Origin: Streptomyces sp. NBC_01235
GTDB lineage: Bacteria > Actinomycetota > Actinomycetes > Streptomycetales > Streptomycetaceae
Reading direction: 5' to 3'
Length of the DNA: 64,000 nucleotides
NCBI RefSeq assembly: GCF_035989285.1
Contig: NZ_CP108513.1
Coordinates: 9,238,001-9,302,000 of the forward strand
The notes below the pieces were generated by a model, which did no database searches, was not told the origin of the DNA, and worked only from the letters and a program-made list of their open reading frames with translations. Positions 43,567 to 53,043 of this stretch are shown in pieces (within the stretch, counting starts at the first letter, position 1; each line of letters starts with the position of its first letter). A program made the translations under genes and the position numbers.

Positions 43567-45072
43567 ATGCGCAACGAGGGACTGGGGTCATGGCCCGCAC
43601 GCCGGGCCCGCAAGACCCCGCACCGCACCGCCCTGGTCCACGGTGAACAGTCGACGGACTATCGCACACTGCATACACGCACCACGCGCCTGGCCCACGC
43701 CCTGCGCGCCCGGGGCGTGCGGCGCGGCGACCGCATCGCCTACCTCGGCCCGAACCACCCCTCCTACCTGGAGACCCTGTTCGCCGCCGGCACCCTCGGC
43801 GCGGTGTTCGTCCCCCTGAACACCCGCCTCGCGGGCCCCGAGATCGCCTACCAGCTCGCCGACTCCGGCGCCAAGGCCCTCGTCTACGGTCCCGCGCTCG
43901 CCGGCCTAGTCGCCGGACTGCCCGGTAACACGGACGTCCGGACCTATGTCGAGGTCGGCGCCGAATACGAGGAGGCACTCGCCGCCGCTTCCGACGAGCC
44001 GATCGACACGCCGGTCACCCCCGACGACACCTGCATCATCATGTACACCTCGGGCACGACCGGCCGCCCCAAGGGCGCCATGCTCACGCACGGCAACCTC
44101 ACCTGGAACGCGATCAACGTCCTCGTCGACACCGACCTGATCGCCGACGAACGCGCCCTGGTCTCCGCGCCGTTGTTCCACACAGCCGGCCTGAACATGC
44201 TGACCCTGCCGGTGCTCCTCAAGGGCGGCTGTTGCGTCCTGGTCGAGGCCTTCGACCCGGAGGCCACCTTCGACCTGATCGCCCGGCACCGGATCACCTT
44301 CATGTTCGGGGTGCCGACGATGTTCGAGCAGGTGGCCCGGCATCCCCGCTGGGCGGACGCGGACCTGTCGTCCCTGCGGATCCTGACCTGCGGCGGCTCC
44401 CCGGTGTCGACGCCACTGATCGCCGCCTACCAGGAACGCGGACTCACCTTCCTCCAGGGCTACGGCATGACCGAGGCCGCCCCCGGAACGCTGTTCCTGG
44501 ACGCCGAGCACTCGATCAGCAAGGCGGGCTCGGCCGGCGTCCCGCACTTCTTCAGCGACGTACGCGTCCTGCGCCCCGACCTCACCCCGGTCGAGGTCGG
44601 CGAGACCGGCGAGGTCGTCGTGCGCGGGCCGCACGTCATGCCCGGCTACTGGGGGCTGCCCGAGGAGACGGCCGCCTCCTTCGCCGACGGCTGGTTCCGC
44701 AGCGGGGACGCGGCCCGGGTCGACGAAGACGGTTACGTGCACATCGTCGACCGCATCAAGGACATGATCATCTCCGGTGGGGAGAACATCTACCCCGCCG
44801 AGATCGAGGACCAGCTCCTGGCTCACCCCGACATCGTCGAGTGCGCGGTCATCGGCGTGTCCGACGACAAGTGGGGCGAGGTGCCGCGCGCGGTCGTCGT
44901 GCCCCGCGAGGGTGCTGCGCTCGACCCCGACGAGGTGCTGGCCTCGCTCGCCGGGCGGCTCGCCAAGTACAAGATCCCCAAGTCGGTGGTGGTTGCGGAC
45001 GAACTCCCGCGCACCGCCTCCGGAAAGCTCCTCAAGTCCCGGGTGCGCTCCCGGTACGGCACCAAATCCTGA
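43567..45072 (+). CDS. Acyl-CoA synthetase (AMP-forming)
   Basis: A 501-residue ANL-superfamily ligase that activates a carboxylic acid with ATP and CoA. The phosphate loop YTSGTTGRPKG is residues 160-170, the A5 region GYGMTEAAPG follows, then A7/A8 SGDAARVDEDGYVHIVDRIKDM, and the catalytic Lys lies in PRTASGKLLKSR near the end. The hydrophobic binding pocket cannot be read for specificity; fatty or aromatic acids are both possible. It begins 12 bp after the amidohydrolase gene. A rare-codon patch (TAT, ACA, CAT, ACA) lies near 43658-43677. Confidence 0.93.
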   Translation: MRNEGLGSWPARRARKTPHRTALVHGEQSTDYRTLHTRTTRLAHALRARGVRRGDRIAYLGPNHPSYLETLFAAGTLGAVFVPLNTRLAGPEIAYQLADSGAKALVYGPALAGLVAGLPGNTDVRTYVEVGAEYEEALAAASDEPIDTPVTPDDTCIIMYTSGTTGRPKGAMLTHGNLTWNAINVLVDTDLIADERALVSAPLFHTAGLNMLTLPVLLKGGCCVLVEAFDPEATFDLIARHRITFMFGVPTMFEQVARHPRWADADLSSLRILTCGGSPVSTPLIAAYQERGLTFLQGYGMTEAAPGTLFLDAEHSISKAGSAGVPHFFSDVRVLRPDLTPVEVGETGEVVVRGPHVMPGYWGLPEETAASFADGWFRSGDAARVDEDGYVHIVDRIKDMIISGGENIYPAEIEDQLLAHPDIVECAVIGVSDDKWGEVPRAVVVPREGAALDPDEVLASLAGRLAKYKIPKSVVVADELPRTASGKLLKSRVRSRYGTKS

Positions 45073-45097
45073 ACAACTCCCCTGTGAGGAACGGCAT

Positions 45098-45553
45098 ATG
45101 AGCATCACCGTCAACGGCCTCGACGAGCTGAAGAAGCTGGCCGGCAGCGACCTGGGCACCAGTGAGTGGATCGAGGTCACCCAGGAGCGCATCGACACGT
45201 TCGCCGACGCGACCGGGGATCACCAGTGGATCCACGTGGACCCGGAGAAGGCTGCGGAAGGTCCCTTCGGCGCCCCGATCGCCCATGGGTACCTCACCCT
45301 GTCGCTCTTCATCCCGCTGTTCACCGAACTGCTGGACGTCCAGGGCGTCACGACCAAGGTCAACTACGGGCTGAACAAGGTTCGTTTCCCCTCGCCGGTC
45401 AAGGTCGGCTCGCGTATCCGCCTGGTGGGCAAGCTGAACGAGGTCGAGGACGTGCCGGGCGGCGTGCAGATCACCGTCGACGGGGCGATCGAGATCGAGG
45501 GGGGCGCGAAGCCTGCTGCCGTGCTGCAGAGTCTGTCGCGGTTCTACGCGTAG
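45098..45553 (+). CDS. MaoC-family enoyl-CoA hydratase
   Basis: A 151-residue hot-dog-fold (R)-specific enoyl-CoA hydratase. The hydratase-2 motif is present: Asp in FADATGDHQWIHVDPEKA and His in FGAPIAHGYLTLSL. ATG 45098 follows GAGGAA. Final gene of the SDR-amidohydrolase-ligase operon: ligase, hydratase and SDR together form a short beta-oxidation-like sequence from acid to 3-ketoacyl-CoA. No acyl-CoA dehydrogenase or thiolase is encoded here, so these must come from elsewhere or the substrate is already unsaturated. Confidence 0.92.
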   Translation: MSITVNGLDELKKLAGSDLGTSEWIEVTQERIDTFADATGDHQWIHVDPEKAAEGPFGAPIAHGYLTLSLFIPLFTELLDVQGVTTKVNYGLNKVRFPSPVKVGSRIRLVGKLNEVEDVPGGVQITVDGAIEIEGGAKPAAVLQSLSRFYA

Positions 45554-45585
45554 GGGCTTCGCCCTGGGCGCCGTAGGGGTGACGT

Positions 45586-45634
45586 GTGTGGGGAACTGCG
45601 GGCCGTCTGCGGCCGGTCGCGCGGTTCCCCACAC
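45586..45634. terminator. Bidirectional terminator, 15-bp stem
   Basis: Arms 45586-45600 and 45620-45634 pair over 15 bp with one G-U, around a 19-nt loop. It sits between the convergent MaoC and PHP-type genes and can serve both. Confidence 0.75.
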
Positions 45635-45649
45635 CCCTCGCGGGGCGCC

Positions 45650-47317
45650 TCAGCGCACGACGTCCACGAAGATCGGGTTGGAGTAGAACCAGGTGTCGGC
45701 CCATGGGTCGCCGTTGCCCGGCTCGTGCGGGACGGGGCCGTGGGGGTCCACGGAAGCGCCCAGGCAACCGGTTCCGTTCCGGTTGCCGTCGCTGCCGCGC
45801 AGACGGACGTAGAAGGACTCCTCGCCCACGGTGAGCGGAACGCGCAGGGTGTACGTTCCCTTGCGGCCGCGCACGTCCGTCGTCAGGGCGACCTTCGTGT
45901 CGGGGGCCTTCCAGGCGTCGCGGTCGGACACGGGCCCGCGCACCGCGCCCCGGATCACGTCCACGTGTGCCAACTCCGGGAGGACCCCCTGGGGGTTGGG
46001 CCGGGAGGCGGTGGTGACGGTGATGTCCAGGGTGAGCTTCTCGCCCCTGCGGACCCGCAGCCGACCGCCGAGAGTGACGCCCCGGCCGCTGCTGTGCTCC
46101 CGCCGCAGCCGCACCTCGAGCCCGTCGAGCAGATGCCCGTGGTCGAGCCACACGCGGCCCTCGCGCAGGCCCGTCATCACCGCCCGGTAGCCGTACCGGG
46201 TGACGCCCACGTGGGTGCGGCTGAACTGGCCCGGCCAGAAGTCGCTGCCCGGCTGCGGGGTGTCGGTGTTCACCGGGTCGGGCAGTCTGCCGGTGTTGTC
46301 GAAGTTCTGCCCGGCCGGCCAGTCGCCGTTCTTCCAGGTGTCGAAGACGGTCCGGTGGTTGTCGGAGTTGGTGGTGATCGAGAACAGCCGGCCCTCGGCC
46401 AGCATCGAGTCCCACAGTCCGCCGACGGTCGCGGTCGCCCAGTCGAAGCCGCCGTAGGTGAGGTAGGCGTCCGCCGGGTAGCCCGCGTACGACTGCGCGG
46501 ACGGCTTGTTCTCGTACTCGCCGCGAATCGAGGTGCTGCCGCGCCAGCCGGGGATCGCCGCACCCTGGGCGCCGGGTGCGCCCTCCATGCCGATCATGAT
46601 CTCGGGGGCCGCGTCGCGCCAGCCCCGCATCTCGTGGGGGGAGTCGATGCCGAGGCGCAGCGGGTGGTTGGCGAGGACGAGGACGTCGTCGACGTAGCCG
46701 GTGCGGCGCTGTTCGGCCAGCCACTTGATGGCCTTGACGGCGTGCGCCTCGTTGCGGGCGGTGTCGGACGCTCCGGCGGATCCCTCGGTGTAGCCGAGCA
46801 GCTTGCCGTCGTAGGCGAGCTCGAACTGCGTGAGCAGGTCGACCTCGTGCGGGCCGGGCGCGGCGAACACCGTGCAGTGCTCGGCGGCCGGGATGTACCA
46901 CTCCAGGCCCTGGAAGATCAGCTGGCGCGGGTTCTCGGCCCGTGCCTTGAGGATCTCCTTGTGCTCCAGCGCGGCGCCGTAGGAGGCGTGCCCGAAGTTG
47001 GAGTGCTCGTTGAACACCATCCAGTCCAGGCCGTACCTGGCGGCGGCCCGCGCCTGCTGGGAGAAGGTGTACTTCGCGTCGTGGCTGTACACGGAGTGCA
47101 CATGGTGGTCGCCGACCAGATAGGCCAGGCGCGGGTCCTCACCGCCGTAGCCCCGGTCGGCGGCGGCGACGGCCGGGGTGGCCGCCCCGCCCAGCGCGAA
47201 CGCGGCGCCGAACAGACCGGCACGGCGCAGGAGTTGCCGTCTCGACACGCCTTGGGCGTCGAGGGCGGCGGGGGAGACGGACGGGTCGGCCCAGACGGGC
47301 AGCTGCTGCTCGGTCAT
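45650..47317 (-). CDS. Exported PHP-domain CehA/McbA-family metallohydrolase
   Basis: A 555-residue Tat substrate: SRRQLLRRAG at residues 25-34, hydrophobic run, and a likely cleavage after AVA. The PHP fold begins at GDHHVHSVYSHDAKYT, the His cluster that binds metals, with FNEHSNFGH, NHPLRLG and TTNSDNH as further ligands. The family (CehA/McbA) hydrolyses carbamates, phosphoesters or similar bonds. A C-terminal beta-domain of about 180 residues follows. It is next to a secreted metallophosphoesterase, 27 bp apart and on the same strand, so the pair may release phosphate or strip phosphoester groups from glycans. Substrate unknown. Confidence 0.87.
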   Translation of the reverse strand: MTEQQLPVWADPSVSPAALDAQGVSRRQLLRRAGLFGAAFALGGAATPAVAAADRGYGGEDPRLAYLVGDHHVHSVYSHDAKYTFSQQARAAARYGLDWMVFNEHSNFGHASYGAALEHKEILKARAENPRQLIFQGLEWYIPAAEHCTVFAAPGPHEVDLLTQFELAYDGKLLGYTEGSAGASDTARNEAHAVKAIKWLAEQRRTGYVDDVLVLANHPLRLGIDSPHEMRGWRDAAPEIMIGMEGAPGAQGAAIPGWRGSTSIRGEYENKPSAQSYAGYPADAYLTYGGFDWATATVGGLWDSMLAEGRLFSITTNSDNHRTVFDTWKNGDWPAGQNFDNTGRLPDPVNTDTPQPGSDFWPGQFSRTHVGVTRYGYRAVMTGLREGRVWLDHGHLLDGLEVRLRREHSSGRGVTLGGRLRVRRGEKLTLDITVTTASRPNPQGVLPELAHVDVIRGAVRGPVSDRDAWKAPDTKVALTTDVRGRKGTYTLRVPLTVGEESFYVRLRGSDGNRNGTGCLGASVDPHGPVPHEPGNGDPWADTWFYSNPIFVDVVR

Positions 47318-47344
47318 GATGCTTCGGTGTCCTCTTCGAGGGCG

Positions 47345-49195
47345 TCAGTGGTTCATGAAGGAGGCGACGGGCAGCGCCCGTTCGACGATGCGGACGTCGC
47401 CGAGACGGCCGTGCAGGATCTGGTCGATCTGTCCGCCGTACTCGTAGCCGCCGAGCAGCCAGGGCAGCCCGACGGAGGTGATGCCGACGGCTGTCGCCTT
47501 CGGGTTGCGCACGACCGGGCAGCCCTCGACGTACAGCGTGGTGTGCCGGCCGTCGTTGACGACCGCGAGGTGCCACCAGGTCTCCAGCGGGGTCTCCTGC
47601 CCCCAGTTGGTGGCGATGCCCTCCTGGTTCAGCGGGCGCATCGCCCACTGCGGCTCCCGGTCGTTTGAGAGGGAGAGGGTGGCGAGCGGCTCGTCGGGGT
47701 CGTCGCCGGTCTTGCCCGCGGCCCCACCCGTTCCCGTCCGGCTGACCAGTCCCGACCAGGCGTGGTGCGAGGGGTCCCAGTCGGCCGGGAGGCGGTAGAA
47801 CGCCTCGATGGTGTAACCGGTCTTGAACGTGGCAGAGTTGAGCGGCGCACCGTCGACCGTCCGCAGGTACGCCCCCTTCAGCGGGGACTTGAAGCCCTGG
47901 AACTCCAGGCTGCCGTGCCCGGGTTGGTCGGGGTGGTGGTCGGACGACCAGCCGAGCGTTCCGCCGCCGACCGGGACGACGGTGAGGTCGTTGCCGCGCC
48001 CGGACAGGTCACGGACGGTGCCGGACACGGCCGTACCGGCGGCGTGCCCGTCGAAGCGCCAGTACGCGACCGTGCCGGGGACGACGATCTTCGAGACGGG
48101 ACGTGCGGCGCGCGCCGGCACCGGGGCGAAACCGGAGAAGCGTGTCGCGAAGTCGATGTCGACCGAGAACCGGTCGGCGTCGCCGCTCAGTTCGATCTCC
48201 TGCCGCTCCAGCTCGCCCAGCCCCTTCGCGGCCCGGCCCAGGATCCACGGGGAGACGGTCTCCACGTCGATGACGTTCCGATCGAGGTCGAAGCGGTAGA
48301 GCCGGATCATCGCCGCGCCGCCGAAGTAGCGGTTCTGATAGTTCGTCAGGTGCAGGTGGACGTCATGTCCCGCCGCGTTCCTACGCGTTGCCCGACCGGC
48401 GGGCCAGTAGTGCCCGTTGAGGGTGAGGAAGATCTGGTCGTGATCCTCGATCAGCCGGTCCCACAGCTGCTGCCCGTACGCCGAGAGGGAGTCGTCCTCG
48501 ACGACCAGCTCGTGCGTGGTCAGGACGACGGGCGTCCTCGGGTGCCGGGCGAGGACGTCGGCGGCCCAGGCGTAGCCCTTCTCCGAAAGCCGCCAGTCCA
48601 GCGCCAGCACCATCCACTCCCGGCCGGCCGCCCGGAACAGGTGGAACGAGTTGTAGCCGTCGGGGGAGGCCCCGCCGAACGTCGACTTCCCCCGGAAACG
48701 CTGCGGACCGAAGGCGTCCAGGTACGGGGTCGGGCCGCGCTGGTCGGTCGTCGACGACTTCACGTCGTGGTTGCCGGCCAGGACGCTGTAGCCGACCCCG
48801 CGCCGGTCGAGCAGCCCGAACGCCTCGCTGATCGCGGTGACTTCGTCCTTCGCTCCGTTCTGGGTGAGGTCGCCGAGGTGGGACAGGAACACGATGTTCT
48901 CGGCTCCCTCTTCGTCGCAGCGCTCCAGCAGATAGCGCAGCGACGCCTCGACCGGCGCCTTGTCGATGCTCGGCCCGTCGAACAGGTACTGCGTGTCGGG
49001 CATGACGGCGAGCGTGAAGCGACGGCTGTCGGGGTCGGGACGCCATTGCTCGGCGGAGGCCGCCTCGGCGGTGGCCGGCAGGGTGAGGCCGGCCGTGGCG
49101 GCGGCGCCGAGCAGTGCGGTGGCCCGGAGGAAACCGCGTCTTCCGGCACCGGCCTGCGCGGCCTCGCCGCAATCGTGGGCATGCGAAGTACACAC
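47345..49195 (-). CDS. Exported calcineurin-like metallophosphoesterase with LamG domain
   Basis: A 616-residue Tat-exported protein: GRRGFLRATALLG near residue 19 and AEAA cleavage near 46. The metallophosphatase core (about 60-300) has the five family motifs: MPDTQY, GDLTQNG, GNHDV, TTHE and NGHYWP. A LamG/concanavalin-like domain occupies about 385-616 (YWRFDGHAAG, GYTIEAFYRLP, WWHLAVVNDGRHTTLYVEG), typical for binding carbohydrate. This suggests a secreted phosphoesterase targeted to a glycan. Located 40 bp beyond the beta-galactosidase gene on the same strand, so possibly part of the glycan-utilisation transcript. Confidence 0.9.
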   Translation of the reverse strand: MCTSHAHDCGEAAQAGAGRRGFLRATALLGAAATAGLTLPATAEAASAEQWRPDPDSRRFTLAVMPDTQYLFDGPSIDKAPVEASLRYLLERCDEEGAENIVFLSHLGDLTQNGAKDEVTAISEAFGLLDRRGVGYSVLAGNHDVKSSTTDQRGPTPYLDAFGPQRFRGKSTFGGASPDGYNSFHLFRAAGREWMVLALDWRLSEKGYAWAADVLARHPRTPVVLTTHELVVEDDSLSAYGQQLWDRLIEDHDQIFLTLNGHYWPAGRATRRNAAGHDVHLHLTNYQNRYFGGAAMIRLYRFDLDRNVIDVETVSPWILGRAAKGLGELERQEIELSGDADRFSVDIDFATRFSGFAPVPARAARPVSKIVVPGTVAYWRFDGHAAGTAVSGTVRDLSGRGNDLTVVPVGGGTLGWSSDHHPDQPGHGSLEFQGFKSPLKGAYLRTVDGAPLNSATFKTGYTIEAFYRLPADWDPSHHAWSGLVSRTGTGGAAGKTGDDPDEPLATLSLSNDREPQWAMRPLNQEGIATNWGQETPLETWWHLAVVNDGRHTTLYVEGCPVVRNPKATAVGITSVGLPWLLGGYEYGGQIDQILHGRLGDVRIVERALPVASFMNH

Positions 49196-49234
49196 GTGTG
49201 CTCCGTAGGGAAGTCCGTGGCTGGGAAGGGGAGT

Positions 49235-52168
49235 TCAGAGAACGCGCAGGGTCCAGCTCCAGCGGTGGACGCCCGGTGCGACGAGGTAGGAGGGGAAGGT
49301 GTCGGGGCCGCACGACGCCGTACCGAGGCCGCGGTGTGCCGCGTCGAGGTGCACCACGCAGCCGGCGCGCGGGACGAGTTCGTCGTGATGGGAGACGGCG
49401 GTCAGGTCCTCGGCGCGGTACCGCGTGACGGAGACCTGGCGCGGCTCGTCCAGCGTGACCGCGAGGCCCGTGGCGTCCGGCGCCGACAGCATGAAGCGCC
49501 GCACTCCGTGCCGGCCGCCGCTCTCCTGCGGACGCAGGTACGGAGTGAACAACTCGTCGACGGGGACGGAGTGATGGCCCACCGGCGCGCCACCGCTCCG
49601 GTCGGGATACGACTCCCAGGGGCCCTGCCCGAACCACTCCAGCAGGTCCAGCCCCGCAACCGTCTCGAAGACCGAGCCGACGCGCGCCACGTCGTCGAAC
49701 TCCTCGGGCAGCTCGGCCTGTTCGTCGATCCGGACCCCGCCCTCCACCGGCGTGAACACCTGCCGGTGCCGGACGACGCCGGCGGTTCCGGCGTACTCGG
49801 AGAGCACGCACACTCCGTCGCCCTCCTGGTGAACCGAGACCAGCTTGCGCACGAGGGCGTCCAGGCCCCACGTCCGCCAGCGCAGCGCCATCCCGCCGAG
49901 CTCGTCGTTGTCGGTGGGCGCCCGCCACAGCGACAGCGTGGGCGGTGCGGTCAGCAGAGGGTGGACGAGGAGTCCGTCGGCGTCGATCTCGACCCGACCG
50001 GAACCCATCGGTTCCTCGACCGGGGTGGCCGCCCGCAGCCGCACCTGTGGAGCGCACACCTCCGTGCCGCGCGGCGCCCACGACAGGTCCTCCGCCGTCG
50101 TCACGCGCAACGTCAGCCACGCCTCGCCGCCGTCCTCCGGCAGTGCGAACGGCAGCGGTACCACGGCCGTCTCACCCGGCCGCAGGTCGGGTAGTTCGGC
50201 CGCCGCGGTGAGCGTCCCGCCGTGGGCGAGTGACAGCTCCCACTCGCCCGCGAGCCACTCCAGGCCGCGGAAGTGCTGGTGGTTGGAGAGGACCAGACCC
50301 TCGTGCCGGAAACCCTGGAGCCGCAGCGGCGCGGCGAGTTCACGGTGCTCGTACATCACCGGCTTGGGAGTGCGGTCCGGGAAGACGACGCCGTCGGCGA
50401 TGAACGCGCCGTCGTGGTCCTTCTCGCCGAAGTCGCCGCCGTACGCCCAGCGGTACCCGGGCGCGGCGACACCGTTGTCATAGAGCCCGGCGCCCCCACG
50501 CCCGACCGGTCTTCCGTCGTTCACGGACTGAAGGATTCCGTGGTCCCAGAACTCCCAGATGAACCCGCCCTGAAGACCCGGGGTGGCCTCGATGGCGGCC
50601 CAGTGGTCGGCCAGCGTGCCGTTGCTGTTGCCCATCGCGTGGGAGTACTCGCACTGGATGAGCGGCTTGGTCTGCCGGCCGGACAGCGCGTGCGCCACGC
50701 AGTCCTCCAGGGGCGCGTACATCGGGCAGGCGATGTCGGAGGCGAGCTCCGGATCCGCCCAGCCGCGCTTCGCGGCGCCCTCGTACTGCAGCGGCCGGGT
50801 CGGATCGTGCCGGCGCACCCAGCCCGCGGCCGCGTCGTGGTTCGCGCCGTAGTCGGACTCGTTGCCCAGCGACCAGATGATGACCGACGGGTGGTTCTTG
50901 TCCCGCAGCACCATTCGCGAGACCCGGTCGACGAAGGCGTTCAGATAGCGCGGGTCGTCGGCGATCTCGTGGGCGTGGTCGTGCGACTCGATGTCCGCCT
51001 CGTCGACGACGTAGAAACCGATTTCGTCGGCGAGGTCGTACAGCGTCGGGTCGTTGGGATAGTGCGCGGTGCGGATCGCGTTGAAGCCGAAACGCTTCAG
51101 CAGGACGAGGTCCGCGCGCATCTCCTCGGACGACACCGTCCGCCCCGTGAGCGGGTGGAAGTCGTGCCGGTTGACGCCCCGGATGAAGACCCGTTCGCCG
51201 TTGACCAGCAGGTCCCGGCCGACGATCGCCACGTCCCGGAAACCGACGCGGTGCCGGGAGGTGTCGGCGACCGCGCCGTCGGCGCGGTGCAGGCGGACCG
51301 TCAGGCCGTACAGCTCGGGCGTCTCGGCCGTCCAGGTGCGCACCTCGGGCACCCGCGTGTGCAGGCGTGTCTCGCCGAGAAAGGCGGAGACGCGCTCGTC
51401 CTCGGCGTTGGCCAGGTCGAACGCGGCGTCCTGCGTGAGCGCCAGCCCGTCCAGGTCCCCGCTGACGTACCACCCCTCGGGCAGCGCCCCGCCGCCGGCG
51501 TCCCGCACCTGGCAGTCGATCCGCAGCTCCCCGTCCTGCCCCGCCCGCACGGTCACGTCGGCCAGGTGCAGCGGGTCGGTGGCGTACAGCAGCACCGAGC
51601 GGGTGATCCCGCCGTGCCACCAGTGGTCCTGGTCCTCGATGTGCGAGGCGTCCGACCACTTGACGACCGTCAGCCGCAGGACGGACCGCCCGCCGGGGCG
51701 CACGGCGCCCGACAGGTCGAACTCGGCCGCCAGATGGGAGTCCTTGGAGATGCCGACGGGCCGCCCGTCCACGTGGACCAGCAGCACGCTCTCGGCGGCC
51801 CCGACCTGGAGCACGATCCGGCGCCCTGCCCACTCGGCGGGGACGTCGATCTCCCGCTCGTAGACCCCGGTCGGATTGTCGGCGGGCGACAGCGGAGGGA
51901 ATTCTGCATACGGCATACGGATGTTCAGATACTGCGGAAGGTCGTCCGTATCCTGCATGGTCCATACACCGGGCACGGATGCCGTCGACCAGCGACCGCC
52001 GACCGGCGCGTCCGGAGCGGACAGCAACCGAAAGCGCCAGTCGCCGTCCAGGGAGTGTGCTCCGGAGCGCCGGTCGACGGCGTTCATGGGCAGCCGCCCC
52101 CAGGAGGTCACCTCGGGTGCCTCCCAGGGGCGCAGCGCCAGCAGCGGGTCCGTCACGTGATCGCTCAC
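49235..52168 (-). CDS. Beta-galactosidase, GH2 (LacZ type)
   Basis: A 977-residue cytosolic GH2 enzyme; no signal peptide. GTG 52168 overlaps the permease stop (GTGA), with GGGAGCG upstream; the open frame extends far upstream only as a shadow of the permease genes. Jelly-roll, Ig-like and barrel domains are followed by the large C-terminal domain. Acid/base Glu is in WSLGNESDYG and the nucleophile in QCEYSHAMGNS. It would cleave terminal beta-galactose from oligosaccharides imported by the adjacent ABC transporter. A rare-codon patch with CGT-ATG-CCG-TAT-GCA occurs near 51902-51919. Confidence 0.94.
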   Translation of the reverse strand: MSDHVTDPLLALRPWEAPEVTSWGRLPMNAVDRRSGAHSLDGDWRFRLLSAPDAPVGGRWSTASVPGVWTMQDTDDLPQYLNIRMPYAEFPPLSPADNPTGVYEREIDVPAEWAGRRIVLQVGAAESVLLVHVDGRPVGISKDSHLAAEFDLSGAVRPGGRSVLRLTVVKWSDASHIEDQDHWWHGGITRSVLLYATDPLHLADVTVRAGQDGELRIDCQVRDAGGGALPEGWYVSGDLDGLALTQDAAFDLANAEDERVSAFLGETRLHTRVPEVRTWTAETPELYGLTVRLHRADGAVADTSRHRVGFRDVAIVGRDLLVNGERVFIRGVNRHDFHPLTGRTVSSEEMRADLVLLKRFGFNAIRTAHYPNDPTLYDLADEIGFYVVDEADIESHDHAHEIADDPRYLNAFVDRVSRMVLRDKNHPSVIIWSLGNESDYGANHDAAAGWVRRHDPTRPLQYEGAAKRGWADPELASDIACPMYAPLEDCVAHALSGRQTKPLIQCEYSHAMGNSNGTLADHWAAIEATPGLQGGFIWEFWDHGILQSVNDGRPVGRGGAGLYDNGVAAPGYRWAYGGDFGEKDHDGAFIADGVVFPDRTPKPVMYEHRELAAPLRLQGFRHEGLVLSNHQHFRGLEWLAGEWELSLAHGGTLTAAAELPDLRPGETAVVPLPFALPEDGGEAWLTLRVTTAEDLSWAPRGTEVCAPQVRLRAATPVEEPMGSGRVEIDADGLLVHPLLTAPPTLSLWRAPTDNDELGGMALRWRTWGLDALVRKLVSVHQEGDGVCVLSEYAGTAGVVRHRQVFTPVEGGVRIDEQAELPEEFDDVARVGSVFETVAGLDLLEWFGQGPWESYPDRSGGAPVGHHSVPVDELFTPYLRPQESGGRHGVRRFMLSAPDATGLAVTLDEPRQVSVTRYRAEDLTAVSHHDELVPRAGCVVHLDAAHRGLGTASCGPDTFPSYLVAPGVHRWSWTLRVL

Positions 52169-53028
52169 TTGATCGCTCCCTTGGCGAGGTCCCCGATCAT
52201 CTGGCGGGCGCCGACCGCGAACACGATCAGCAGCGGGACGAGGGCGAGCAGTGCGCCGGTCATGACCATTCCGTAGTCCGTCGTGCCGTGGGTGCCGTTG
52301 AGCTGGGACAGGGCGACCTGGAGGGTCACGTTGTCCGGGTTGGTGAGGGCGATCAGGGGCCAGGCGTAGTCGTTCCACTGGCCCATGAAGGTGAAGATGC
52401 CGAGGAACGCCAGGCCCGGCCGGACCACCGGGAGGGCCACGTGCCAGTACTGGCGCAGGAAGTTCGCGCCGTCGATGCGGGAGGCGTCGAGGAGTTCGTC
52501 GTGGATCGCGCCCGTCATGTACTGGCGCATCCAGAAGATGCCGAACGCGTTCGCGGCCGCCGGCACGATCAGCGCCGTCATCGAGCCGATCCAGCCGAGC
52601 TTCGCCATGATCACGAACTGGGGGATGGCCTGGAGCTGCGCCGGGACCATGAAGATGAACATGAGCAGCACGAACAGCAGCCGCTTGCCCGGAAACTCGA
52701 ACTTGGCGAAGACGAAGGCCGCCAGCGAGTCGAAGAACAGGACCAGGAACGTCACCGAACCCGCCACCAGCAGCGAGTTGAACATCGAGCCGAAGAAATC
52801 GATGTTGTCGAAGAGGTTGCGGACGTTTTCCAGGAAGTGCGTGCCCGGCAGCAGCTTGGGCGGGTAGGAGAAGATCTCCGACGAGGTGTGCGTCGACATG
52901 ATCACGGCCCAGTAGAACGGGAAGGCCGAGAGCAGGATGCCGACGACGAGGCTCGCGTGCAGCGCGAGCCCTCTGCGCCGGGACCCCTCGATCCCCTTGG
53001 TCCGCCGGGTTCCTTGGATGGATGCCAT
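52165..53028 (-). CDS. ABC sugar transporter permease (MalG-like)
   Basis: A 287-residue inner-membrane permease with six helices. The EAA loop near residues 180-199 (LLDASRIDGANFLRQYWHVA) contacts the ATPase; its conserved Gly is in RIDGAN. The start follows GGAGG upstream of ATG 53028. It pairs with the MalF-like permease 15 bp upstream and the substrate-binding lipoprotein. No ATP-binding subunit is encoded in the window; Streptomyces carbohydrate importers commonly share the MsiK ATPase. Confidence 0.93.
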   Translation of the reverse strand: MASIQGTRRTKGIEGSRRRGLALHASLVVGILLSAFPFYWAVIMSTHTSSEIFSYPPKLLPGTHFLENVRNLFDNIDFFGSMFNSLLVAGSVTFLVLFFDSLAAFVFAKFEFPGKRLLFVLLMFIFMVPAQLQAIPQFVIMAKLGWIGSMTALIVPAAANAFGIFWMRQYMTGAIHDELLDASRIDGANFLRQYWHVALPVVRPGLAFLGIFTFMGQWNDYAWPLIALTNPDNVTLQVALSQLNGTHGTTDYGMVMTGALLALVPLLIVFAVGARQMIGDLAKGAIK

Positions 53029-53043
53029 GGTGTGCGGGCCTCC

